From Flavobacteriales bacterium (GTDB lineage: Bacteria > Bacteroidota > Bacteroidia > Flavobacteriales > BACL11), in assembly GCA_002724895.1 (NCBI GenBank), contig PBQB01000009.1:10493-16308 (forward strand): a stretch of 5,816 nt of DNA. The letters are read 5' to 3'. Below the pieces are notes generated by a model. It worked only from the letters and a program-made list of their open reading frames with translations. It ran no database searches and was not told where the DNA came from. Positions 1 to 5,816 of this stretch are shown here, piece after piece (position 1 is the stretch's first letter; each line of letters starts with the position of its first letter). Made by a program: the position numbers and the translations under genes.

Positions 1-149
1 TAAATTTTACCTTTACTAATATATTTTTCGGCTTTCTTAAACAAACGAATAGATTTGCGATCATCTGGAAAACATTCTTGAGAAGATACAGATTTAATTA
101 TTAAAAAGAGTATTAAAAAAAATCTTATAAAAATTAAATTTTTAATCAT
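1..149 (-). CDS. Secreted protein, N-terminal fragment (TPR-like?), cut by window edge
   Basis: An open frame starts at the ATG whose A is base 149 and runs without a stop to the left edge, giving 49 residues. Residues 1-19 are a lysine-bearing start (MIKN) followed by a strongly hydrophobic run rich in Ile, Leu and Phe. Then comes SVSSQ|ECFPDD, which looks like a signal peptidase I site, so the protein should be exported. The mature start has a Cys soon after the cleavage site and continues as KSIRLFKKAEKYISKGK, an amphipathic Lys-rich helix. This resembles the opening of tetratricopeptide proteins found in Bacteroidota, but too little is visible to assign a family. The ATG lies inside the end of the symporter gene (8-base overlap), the usual sign of translational coupling, so it is probably the third gene of the aroC operon. 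The frame and signal peptide are seen; the TPR suggestion is inference. Confidence 0.68.
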   Translation of the reverse strand, partial: MIKNLIFIRFFLILFLIIKSVSSQECFPDDRKSIRLFKKAEKYISKGKI

Positions 150-1398
150 TATAAGCATCAACTAATTTAGCAATCGTAGCATCTCCAGAAACATTAACAA
201 CAGTTCGAAGCATATCTAGTATTCTGTCAACTGCAAAAATCAAAGCAATTCCTTGAGGGTTAATCCCAACAGATGAAAGAACAATAACTAACATTACCAT
301 TCCTGCACCAGGAACTGCTGCTGAACCAATTGAAGCAAGTGTTGCTGTTAAAATAATAGTTAGTTGATCTGAAAAATTTAAATCATATCCAAAAGCTTGC
401 GCTATAAATACAGCAGCGACTGCTTGATAGAGAGATGTTCCGTCCATGTTTATAGTCGCACCTAAAGGAAGTACAAAAGAAGAAATCTGTTTTGAAACAC
501 CCAATTCCTGTTCACATCTCTCCATAGTAACTGGTAAAGTTGCAGCACTAGAACTTGTTGAAAATGCAAGCATTTGTGCTGGTGATATCCCTTTGAAAAA
601 TTGTAGATATTTTATATCAGTAAATAGATATAAAATTGTTGGATAAAAAACTAGAATCATTATTAATAAACCAATAACAACTGTTAAAGAATACATACCC
701 AAAGCAATAAAAATATTTGAACTACCACCAAAATCAACTACTAAACCAGAAAGTAAAGCAAAAACACCATAAGGAGAAACCTTCATAATTAAATCAACTA
801 TCATTAAAATAATATCATTAATTCCATCAAAAAATCCCTTAACATACTTAACATTTTCTTTTGGTAACATTATCATTGAAATTGAAAAAATAATAGCAAA
901 AAAAATTATTTGCAACATATTTTTATTTTCGGTAGCTGAATATATAATGTTTGAAGGAACTATATCAACTAAAAATTGTAATGGACCACCTCCTTGCACA
1001 TCTTCTGCAGAATTAATTTTTTCAACAATTTCACTCGAATAAGATTTTTTCAAATCATTTTTTGCTATTTCAGAAAATGCATTACCAGGCTGAATTACAT
1101 TAACTAAAATCAAGCCAATTGTAACAGCAATAACAGTAGATAAAATATAAAAAATTATAGTTTTAAATCCAATAACAGAAATTTTAGAAGTATTAGAAAG
1201 TGATGAAATCCCTTTAACTAAAGAAGCAAAAACTAATGGAACCGCAATTAATTTCAATAGATTAACAAAAATTACACCAAAAGGCTTTATCCAATTTTGA
1301 GTAAAAAGTACTAAGCCAAAATTATTAGCCAATAAGCCAAAAATAATTCCAAAAATCATACCTATAATTATTTTCCAATGCAAAGACATACCTTTCAT
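142..1398 (-). CDS. Dicarboxylate/amino-acid:cation symporter (DAACS/SDF family, GltP-like)
   Basis: Full-length inner-membrane transporter of 418 residues, normal for the sodium/proton:dicarboxylate symporter family, which imports glutamate, aspartate or C4-dicarboxylates using a cation gradient. The family's transport core is intact: serine-rich hairpin 1 (STSSSAATLP, residues 280-289), the TM7 NMDGT cation motif (317-321), hairpin 2 (ASIGSAAVPGAG, 355-366) and TM8 with D391, D395, R398, T399, N402 and D406. These correspond to the GltPh residues that bind substrate and cation. The Arg at 398 is the position that in studied homologues pairs with the substrate's side-chain carboxylate, so an acidic substrate is likely; whether Na+ or H+ is coupled cannot be read from the sequence. 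The N-terminal half holds several hydrophobic membrane segments (about 9-31, 40-61, 78-101). The start (MKGMSLHWK) lies 3 bases after the aroC stop. Met4 is a possible alternative. No separate promoter fits, so co-transcription with aroC is expected. Confidence 0.94.
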   Translation of the reverse strand: MKGMSLHWKIIIGMIFGIIFGLLANNFGLVLFTQNWIKPFGVIFVNLLKLIAVPLVFASLVKGISSLSNTSKISVIGFKTIIFYILSTVIAVTIGLILVNVIQPGNAFSEIAKNDLKKSYSSEIVEKINSAEDVQGGGPLQFLVDIVPSNIIYSATENKNMLQIIFFAIIFSISMIMLPKENVKYVKGFFDGINDIILMIVDLIMKVSPYGVFALLSGLVVDFGGSSNIFIALGMYSLTVVIGLLIMILVFYPTILYLFTDIKYLQFFKGISPAQMLAFSTSSSAATLPVTMERCEQELGVSKQISSFVLPLGATINMDGTSLYQAVAAVFIAQAFGYDLNFSDQLTIILTATLASIGSAAVPGAGMVMLVIVLSSVGINPQGIALIFAVDRILDMLRTVVNVSGDATIAKLVDAYND

Positions 1399-1401
1399 AT
1401 T

Positions 1402-2475
1402 TTATAATCTATTTGTTCTTTTAATTAATAAATGATCAACAAGAGTTAATGCCATCATACTCTCAACAATAGGAACAGCTCTAGGCACAACACACGGGTC
1501 ATGCCTTCCAATATTGTTAATCTCAATTTTCCTTCCTTGCTTATCAATGCTTTCCTGCTTTTTCATAATAGTAGAAACAGGTTTAAACGCAACACTACAA
1601 TAAATATCATTACCATTACTTATCCCCCCCTGTATTCCACCTGAAAAATTTGTGAATGTTTTCCCATCAATATTTGTAAAAATATCATTCACTTCACTTC
1701 CTTTTGAAGATGAAATATTTACTCCTTCAAAACCATACTTAAATGCATGAACAGCATTAATACTCAACATAGCTTTTGCTAAGTCAGCTTGAAGCTTATT
1801 AAAAATAGGCTCTCCTAATCCTATTTGAACCCCTTTTGCAACTACAAAAACTTCTCCTCCAATTGTATTTTGATTTTTTTTAATATTGTTAACTAAGGTG
1901 ATCATCTTTTTTGCACACTTATTATCAGGACACCTAACAATATTTGAATCAATTTGAGAAAAATCTATTTCAGAATAAAGTTTATCTAGCTTAACATCGC
2001 CAATTTGAGAAACATAAGCAAATATACTTACACCAAATTTACTTAGAATTTGTTGTGCTACTGACCCACCTACAATTCTACATGCAGTTTCTCTAGCAGA
2101 AGACCTACCACCACCTCTATAATCTCTTAATCCATATTTCTTTTCATAAGTAAAATCTGCATGCGATGGACGAAATGTATTTTTAAGATAATCATAATCT
2201 TGTGATTTATGATTTTTATTTCTAATTATAAAACCAATAGGAGCACCAGTAGTTTTTTTATTAAAAATTCCAGATAAAACTTCTAATTTATCAGTCTCAT
2301 TTCTTTGAGAAGTAATCATAGACTGACCTGGTCTTCTTCTATTAAGTTGTTTCTGAATAGTTGAAAGGTTTAAATCTAAACCAGATGGACATCCATCTAT
2401 AATACCTCCTATTGCCTTGCCGTGAGATTCCCCAAAAGTAGTAAGTCTAAATATCTTTCCAAAGGTGTTAGCCAT
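1402..2475 (-). CDS. aroC: Chorismate synthase
   Basis: Complete 357-residue chorismate synthase, the last step of the shikimate pathway: 5-enolpyruvylshikimate-3-phosphate loses phosphate to give chorismate, with reduced FMN as cofactor, in the cytoplasm. All three family signatures are present: [10 protein letters not shown] near the start (His18 is the conserved catalytic histidine), [20 protein letters not shown] at 121-140, and [18 protein letters not shown] at 333-350 with the invariant Arg-His-Asp. The RRRPGQ substrate loop (46-51), the second conserved His in FRPSHAD (His105) and the [11 protein letters not shown] flavin-site loop (278-288) are also intact. The start is firm: [19 protein letters not shown] lines up with the usual family N-terminus and the next Met is at residue 53. 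The gene heads a tight minus-strand group with the symporter 3 bases downstream, and is divergent from hutI. A run of seven G (coding strand) encodes part of the flavin-site loop but does not disturb the frame. Confidence 0.98.
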   Translation of the reverse strand: MANTFGKIFRLTTFGESHGKAIGGIIDGCPSGLDLNLSTIQKQLNRRRPGQSMITSQRNETDKLEVLSGIFNKKTTGAPIGFIIRNKNHKSQDYDYLKNTFRPSHADFTYEKKYGLRDYRGGGRSSARETACRIVGGSVAQQILSKFGVSIFAYVSQIGDVKLDKLYSEIDFSQIDSNIVRCPDNKCAKKMITLVNNIKKNQNTIGGEVFVVAKGVQIGLGEPIFNKLQADLAKAMLSINAVHAFKYGFEGVNISSSKGSEVNDIFTNIDGKTFTNFSGGIQGGISNGNDIYCSVAFKPVSTIMKKQESIDKQGRKIEINNIGRHDPCVVPRAVPIVESMMALTLVDHLLIKRTNRL

Positions 2476-2479
2476 AAGG

Positions 2480-2487
2480 CAAATATA
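2480..2487 (-). promoter_or_regulatory. Predicted -7 promoter element for the aroC operon (TATATTTG)
   Basis: Read on the minus strand this is TATATTTG, a perfect match to the Bacteroidota -7 consensus TAnnTTTG, followed by CCTT and then the aroC ATG. No convincing -33 TTG lies at the expected distance. Because only 4 bases separate the element from the start codon, transcription would begin at or almost at the ATG, giving a leaderless or nearly leaderless mRNA. The match is seen; promoter activity is inferred. Confidence 0.45.
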
Positions 2488-2496
2488 ACATATTTG
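2480..2496. repeat. 17-base inverted repeat in the aroC-hutI divergent gap
   Basis: CAAATAT (2480-2486) and ATATTTG (2490-2496) are perfect inverted copies around the 3-base spacer AAC. The left arm contains the aroC -7 element on the minus strand. The right arm gives CATATTTG on the plus strand (2489-2496), one mismatch from TAnnTTTG, upstream of hutI. The simplest reading is two back-to-back promoter elements; an operator for a dimeric regulator is the alternative. With 7-bp arms of mostly A and T, chance cannot be excluded. Confidence 0.4.
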
Positions 2497-2526
2497 GTTT
2501 GGTTGAATTTTGTATTTTAGCTAAAT

Positions 2527-3774
2527 ATGAAAAAGATAATAAAGAATATAGCAGAGCTTGTTCAAGTAGAAAAAAAGCCAAAAAAATGGGTAGCTGGTTC
2601 AGAAATGTCAAATATTCAAACAATTAAAGACGCATATCTAGAAATTGAAAATGAAAGAATAACAGATTTTGGATGTATGAAAGAATGGAAAGGAATTGAT
2701 GATTGGAATAATATTGAAATTATTGATGCTGAAGAAGGAACTGTTTTCCCTTCTTACTGTGATTCCCATTCACATATAGTCTTCTCACACAGTAGAGAAC
2801 AAGAATTTATTGATAAAATTAATGGTCTTTCTTATCAACAAATCGCAGAAAAAGGAGGTGGCATCATTAACTCTGCTATAAAATTGAGAAATACTACTGA
2901 AGAAAATTTATATGAAAGTGCTTTAAATAGATTAAAGGAAGTAACTCTACTGGGAACTGGAGCTATAGAGATAAAAAGTGGATATGGTTTAAATTTAGAA
3001 TCAGAAATAAAAATGCTTAGAGTAATAAAAAAGTTAAAAGAAACTTCTCCTATTACAATTAAATCAACATTTTTAGCTGCTCATGCAGTTCCTCCTGAAT
3101 ATAAAAACAATAAAGATCAATACTTAGACTTAATAATTGACAAAATGCTTCCCGTAGTTGCAAAAGAAAATTTAGCTGATTATATTGATATTTTTTGTGA
3201 AGTAGGATATTTCGATGTTAAGGATACAATAAAATTGCTTTCTGCAGCTAAAAATTATAATCTTAAAGCAAAAACACATGTAAATCAATTTAATAGTATT
3301 GGAGGGGTAAAAGCATGTGTAAATATGGGAGCTTTATCAGTCGATCATTTAGAAGAAATGAAGGAAAAAGATTTTGAAGCACTTATAAATTCCAAATGTA
3401 TGCCCACTATTCTACCTTCATGCTCTTTTTTTCTATCAATTCCATATAGTCCAGCTAGAAAAATGATAAACTTAGGCTTACCTATAGCTCTAGCAAGTGA
3501 TTACAACCCAGGTTCATCACCAAGTGGAAATATGAATTTTATTTCTTCACTAGGCTGTATAAAACTAAAACTAAAACCAGAAGAGGTAATTAATGCTACT
3601 ACAATAAATACAGCTTATGCAATGGGAGAAGAAAAAAGTCTTGGCAGTATTAGTATAGGAAAAAAAGCTAATCTTTTTATAACTAAAAAAATACCATCAT
3701 ATAGTTTCTTACATTATTCTTTTGGTCAAAATCTAATTAAAGATATCATCATTAATGGAAATAAAATAACATAA
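2527..3774 (+). CDS. hutI: Imidazolonepropionase
   Basis: Complete 415-residue metal-dependent amidohydrolase that opens 4-imidazolone-5-propionate to N-formimidoyl-L-glutamate, the third step of histidine degradation, in the cytoplasm. The metal site is visible: His81 and His83 (DSHSH), His251 (KTHVNQF) and Asp325 (ALASDYNPGSS). Other family blocks are SREQEF (89-94), the GLSYQQIAEKGGGI loop (100-113), IEIKSGYGL (147-155), FLAAHAVPPEY with His186, FCEVGYF (223-229) and VDHLEE with His274. The flavobacterial wording DSHSH replaces the more common DPHTH. Position 254, three after the metal His, is Gln; as I recall it is Glu in the Bacillus enzyme, but Gln is common in the family. An in-frame TAG at 2518-2520 makes the ATG at 2527 the first possible start; no Shine-Dalgarno precedes it. 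It stands alone on the plus strand: no hutH, hutU or hutG is in the window. Its stop is 4 bases from the convergent neighbour's stop. Confidence 0.96.
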   Translation: MKKIIKNIAELVQVEKKPKKWVAGSEMSNIQTIKDAYLEIENERITDFGCMKEWKGIDDWNNIEIIDAEEGTVFPSYCDSHSHIVFSHSREQEFIDKINGLSYQQIAEKGGGIINSAIKLRNTTEENLYESALNRLKEVTLLGTGAIEIKSGYGLNLESEIKMLRVIKKLKETSPITIKSTFLAAHAVPPEYKNNKDQYLDLIIDKMLPVVAKENLADYIDIFCEVGYFDVKDTIKLLSAAKNYNLKAKTHVNQFNSIGGVKACVNMGALSVDHLEEMKEKDFEALINSKCMPTILPSCSFFLSIPYSPARKMINLGLPIALASDYNPGSSPSGNMNFISSLGCIKLKLKPEEVINATTINTAYAMGEEKSLGSISIGKKANLFITKKIPSYSFLHYSFGQNLIKDIIINGNKIT

Positions 3775-3791
3775 AATGTTATTTCTTTTTT
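3764..3791. terminator. Bidirectional intrinsic terminator between hutI and the convergent gene
   Basis: AAATAACAT (3764-3772) and ATGTTATTT (3776-3784) form a perfect 9-bp stem with a 3-base AAA loop. On the plus strand the stem runs into a C and then six T (3786-3791), the layout of a rho-independent terminator for hutI. On the minus strand the stem is followed by a weaker T-rich stretch (TATTTCC), so it may also stop the opposite operon. The hutI stop codon (3772-3774) and the opposing stop codon (3779-3781) both lie within the hairpin. The stem has only two G-C pairs, so its strength is uncertain. Confidence 0.66.
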
Positions 3792-4204
3792 CTCATGTAA
3801 TAATAATGAATAATAACCTCTTGATTTGCGATAATATCTGATGAAACAAACTCCCAGCCTTTAGCATTTAATGCATTAACTGCTACCATCATTGAATTAT
3901 AACGACTTGCTGCTCTCATTAATTCTGTTGTCTCTTTAGTTTGTATATTGCCAAAGTCTAATGAAATTTTAAATTTTCCTGGCTGAAGCATAGATTTCAT
4001 CTGAAATTCTATAAGTTGATCATTTGATAAATCTGTTTTTTCTTCTTCAGGAATAAATTCCATAAAAGGCACCTCAACTCCCTTGATTGTCATCATATCG
4101 TACATTGCAGTCTCAGAATTTTTTGATGATTTTTTACTTCTTTTTTGAGAAAAAACAAAAAAGGGAATTAACATTATCAGAGTAAAAATTATTTTTTTGT
4201 TCAT
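3779..4204 (-). CDS. Small secreted protein of unknown function, DUF4177-like C-terminus
   Basis: A 141-residue protein with a clear export signal: MNKK, a hydrophobic core (residues 5-18) and an FSQ end typical of Bacteroidota signal peptides, so the mature form probably starts at about residue 20-21 in the periplasm or beyond. A Lys/Ser-rich linker follows (21-30). The rest is mixed alpha/beta in character. The end, with VNALNAKGWEFVSS (109-122) followed by VIIHYYYMRKKK (130-141), resembles small DUF4177-type folds, where a helix leads into GWELV and then a strand ending in a basic residue. I do not recognise a characterised homologue and assign no function. It sits 21 bases after the SPFH gene on the same strand with no promoter between, so it is likely co-transcribed. 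The upstream bases are an A/T-rich run without Shine-Dalgarno. It is real rather than a chance frame, given the signal peptide and its placement between a terminator and an operon partner. Confidence 0.83.
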   Translation of the reverse strand: MNKKIIFTLIMLIPFFVFSQKRSKKSSKNSETAMYDMMTIKGVEVPFMEFIPEEEKTDLSNDQLIEFQMKSMLQPGKFKISLDFGNIQTKETTELMRAASRYNSMMVAVNALNAKGWEFVSSDIIANQEVIIHYYYMRKKK

Positions 4205-4225
4205 TTTTTTTAAAATTAAATTATT

Positions 4226-5047
4226 TTATTGTTGTCCTCCTAAAATAATAGGTAAATCTCCATCTCCGTTTCCAATTACAATAACTTTAGAGTTTTCTGA
4301 TTTTGCTATTTCTTGAGTAGCTTCAACTCCTTTCCATCTTAAAAGTTGTGGTGTAATTGTTTGAGTTACAATTTTTTGGAACTTTGCGATACCTTTAGCC
4401 TCAATTTCCTTTCTTTCAGCTTCTTTCTTAGCTTTGGCAATTTTAAATTCATACTCTAAAGATTCTTGCTCTTGTTTTAGTTTTTGTTCAATGGCTGCTC
4501 TTAAAGTTTGAGGTAATGTAACATCCCTAACTAAAATTGCATCTAATGATAAATACTTCTCAGCAACTTTAGATCTAGTTGTTTCTTCTATCTCATCCTC
4601 AATTGCCTCACGTTTAGTAGAGTATAATTCTTCAGGTAAGTAATTTCCAATTACTTCACGAGTAACTGATCTTATCTCAGGCTTTATTATCCTTTCTAAA
4701 TAATTTCTTCCTATCTCATCATGCAGATAGCCTATTTTATCATCAACTGGCTTATATCTATATGACAAATCTATTTTTATTGATAAACCATTTTTAGATA
4801 AAACCTCCATTTTTTCAAATGTTTCTTGAATTTTCACATCATAGATGTGTAATGTATTCCAAGGAGCTATTATATGAAATCCTTGACCATAAATAGTTTC
4901 TTTATCTAAACCATCTCCAAACTTTCTAAATATAATTCCTTTTTCACCAGGTTCAATTGTATAAAACATACTGGAACCAAATAAAACAATAAAAATTAGA
5001 GCTAAAATCCCTACGACCATAGCTCTTGGTAACCCTTGATTTTCCAT
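4226..5047 (-). CDS. Prohibitin-like SPFH/Band 7 membrane protein
   Basis: Complete 273-residue SPFH (stomatin/prohibitin/flotillin/HflK-C) protein. Such proteins form large ring or cage assemblies on the membrane and are linked to microdomain organisation and control of membrane proteases; the substrate of this one is unknown. One membrane anchor lies at about residues 9-29 (MVVGILALIFIVLFG), followed directly by the SPFH start TIEPGEKGIIFRKFG (30-44), YGQGFHIIAPWN (53-64), the central block ending VRDVTLP (173-179), and a charged coiled coil at about 184-225 (KQEQESLEYEFKIAKAKKEA region). The tail ends IVIGNGDGDLPIILGGQQ, as in flavobacterial prohibitin-family proteins, and length is normal for them. 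The first ATG (5047) keeps a short polar N-terminus before the anchor; Met10 would start in the anchor itself and is less likely. It has its own predicted promoter in the 62-base gap upstream and shares a transcript with the small secreted protein downstream. Confidence 0.93.
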   Translation of the reverse strand: MENQGLPRAMVVGILALIFIVLFGSSMFYTIEPGEKGIIFRKFGDGLDKETIYGQGFHIIAPWNTLHIYDVKIQETFEKMEVLSKNGLSIKIDLSYRYKPVDDKIGYLHDEIGRNYLERIIKPEIRSVTREVIGNYLPEELYSTKREAIEDEIEETTRSKVAEKYLSLDAILVRDVTLPQTLRAAIEQKLKQEQESLEYEFKIAKAKKEAERKEIEAKGIAKFQKIVTQTITPQLLRWKGVEATQEIAKSENSKVIVIGNGDGDLPIILGGQQ

Positions 5048-5084
5048 ATTATTTTTTTTTAAGTTATACTTTTTTTTAAAAAGG

Positions 5085-5092
5085 CAAATTTA
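5085..5092 (-). promoter_or_regulatory. Predicted -7 promoter element for the SPFH gene (TAAATTTG)
   Basis: On the minus strand this reads TAAATTTG, a perfect TAnnTTTG match, followed by CCTTTTT. It lies 37 bases before the SPFH start codon, leaving a leader of roughly 30 bases that is almost all A and T, with a run of nine A just before AAT-ATG. Such A-rich leaders are common where Bacteroidota start translation without Shine-Dalgarno. A TTTAG about 16 bases upstream is a poor -33 candidate. The tail of the upstream gene may still read through. Confidence 0.52.
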
Positions 5093-5109
5093 TAAAATGT
5101 TTACTAAAG

Positions 5110-5816
5110 TTATACTAATCCATTATATCTTCTTACAAACCACTCTATAAAAATTACACTTAGCAAAATTAACAAAATCCAAGGTATATTAATTATTCCT
5201 TGCATTTTTTCTGTTAAATAAATAACCTTTACATTGTTTCTTTTATTAAAAACTTTTTTCATTAAATTATCCATTTGATGCATAAAATAAATATTACCAT
5301 TACTTCTTTTAGACATTTCTCTTAACAATTTATGATTAGCAACTATTGAATTTTCCTCAAGTTGAATTGGAACGACATGAAAAGATCCTCTTTTTTGTAA
5401 ATCACTTGATTTTACCTTTGCCAAGTAGCTATATTTACCTACGCTCATTTTACCAATATCTAAATAATAATTTTTACCGTCATTTAAAAATTGATATCTA
5501 TATTCATTTTCATTATTATCTGATATATACATATCAATTTCTTTGTCAACGACTAATTCATAACTTTCATTAAATAAATTGGCCTCGAAAGAAATATTCT
5601 TATCTTCTAGAAATTTATCTTTGCAGTTAATTCTAAAGCGACTTTTATCTTTTTCTAGAACTTGATATTGTGTTAATTTTAAAAATAACTCGTTTATATT
5701 ATTATGATTATCATTTATAGAAAAATCATATAGTTTCCATTTCCAAAAACCTTGTGCATTTACAAAAGCTATTCTTCTATTATTTCCTTCGTATAGAGAA
5801 ATAATAGGTTTGTTTG
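5110..5816 (-). CDS. Large membrane protein, C-terminal part (Bacteroidota VWA/GATase-like type), cut by window edge
   Basis: The frame is open from the right edge to the TAA at 5110-5112, giving 234 visible residues. The ATG at 5530-5532 (visible residue 95) is internal: the residues before it are clearly coding, with NRRIAFVNAQGFWKWKLYDF (12-31) matching the G-x-W-x-W-x-LYD block of a Bacteroidota family of about 700 residues. From memory that family carries membrane segments and a VWA or glutamine-amidotransferase-like region before this point. After the block come a probable beta-sandwich (about 55-150: ISFEANLFNESYELVV, then FLNDGKNYYLDIGKMSVGKYSY), a VVPIQLEENSIVANHKLLREMS segment, and one last membrane helix (about 208-226, IPWILLILLSVIFIEWF) ending EWFVRRYNGLV. 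The bulk therefore probably faces the periplasm, with a few cytoplasmic residues at the end. It precedes the SPFH gene on the same strand. The role is unknown; the family call rests on the tail and the WKW block. Confidence 0.8.
   Translation of the reverse strand, partial: NKPIISLYEGNNRRIAFVNAQGFWKWKLYDFSINDNHNNINELFLKLTQYQVLEKDKSRFRINCKDKFLEDKNISFEANLFNESYELVVDKEIDMYISDNNENEYRYQFLNDGKNYYLDIGKMSVGKYSYLAKVKSSDLQKRGSFHVVPIQLEENSIVANHKLLREMSKRSNGNIYFMHQMDNLMKKVFNKRNNVKVIYLTEKMQGIINIPWILLILLSVIFIEWFVRRYNGLV

Noticed and set aside
446..646. 66-codon open frame on the plus strand
   Set aside because: It lies wholly opposite the conserved hairpin 1/TM7 coding region of the symporter and has no signal, promoter or family character of its own.
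2505..2520. Further TAnnTTTG-like words (GAATTTTG, TATTTTAG) as a hutI promoter
   Set aside because: Each has a mismatch and no well-placed -33 element, and with so much T such near matches are expected by chance.
5052..5082. Long T and A tracts as a terminator after the membrane-protein gene
   Set aside because: On the minus strand, where that gene is transcribed, these are mainly A runs, and only a weak CTTTTT/AAAAAG pairing is possible without a U tail. They fit an A-rich leader of the SPFH gene better.
5346..5573. 75-codon open frame on the plus strand
   Set aside because: It is opposite the membrane-protein fragment, which has strong family character, and its own translation looks like random AT-rich sequence.
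1..5816. A novel defence, mobile or biosynthetic system
   Set aside because: No transposase, recombinase, toxin-antitoxin pair, CRISPR repeat, reverse transcriptase, large modular enzyme or direct repeats were seen; most genes belong to well-known families.

Overview
The window is strongly AT-rich (roughly 25-33% G+C by eye) and almost fully coding. It looks like ordinary chromosome of a member of the Bacteroidota, most likely a flavobacterium. The reasons are: no Shine-Dalgarno sequences before the genes but A/T-rich leaders; two perfect matches to the Bacteroidota -7 promoter element TAnnTTTG; and protein types typical of that group, namely a flavobacterial-type HutI, a prohibitin-like SPFH protein, a large membrane protein ending in an EWF-x-RRYNG-type tail, and secreted proteins whose signal peptides end in FSQ or SSQ. 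No RNA genes, mobile elements, CRISPR arrays or non-coding stretches above 300 bases were seen.

Left block, minus strand, transcribed from about 2480 down to 1: chorismate synthase (aroC), then 3 bases later a dicarboxylate/amino-acid:cation symporter, then, overlapping it by 8 bases, the first 49 residues of a secreted protein cut off by the window edge. The tight packing suggests one operon with its promoter just before aroC.

Middle, plus strand: hutI (imidazolonepropionase, third step of histidine breakdown to glutamate), divergent from aroC across 51 bases. That gap holds a 17-base inverted repeat which overlaps the aroC promoter element.

Right block, minus strand, transcribed from beyond 5816 down to 3779: the C-terminal third or so of a large membrane protein of the Bacteroidota VWA/GATase-like type, then an SPFH/prohibitin-like protein with its own predicted promoter, then a small secreted protein of unknown function. 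This block converges on hutI, with only 4 bases between the stop codons. A 9-bp hairpin followed by a T tract spans both stops and should act as a shared terminator.

The genes are housekeeping or metabolic: aromatic amino-acid precursor synthesis, uptake of an acidic amino acid, histidine catabolism, and membrane organisation. No new multi-gene system is evident. The points most worth a second look are the compact regulatory sites (convergent terminator, divergent promoter palindrome, possibly leaderless aroC) and the uncharacterised secreted protein behind the prohibitin gene.
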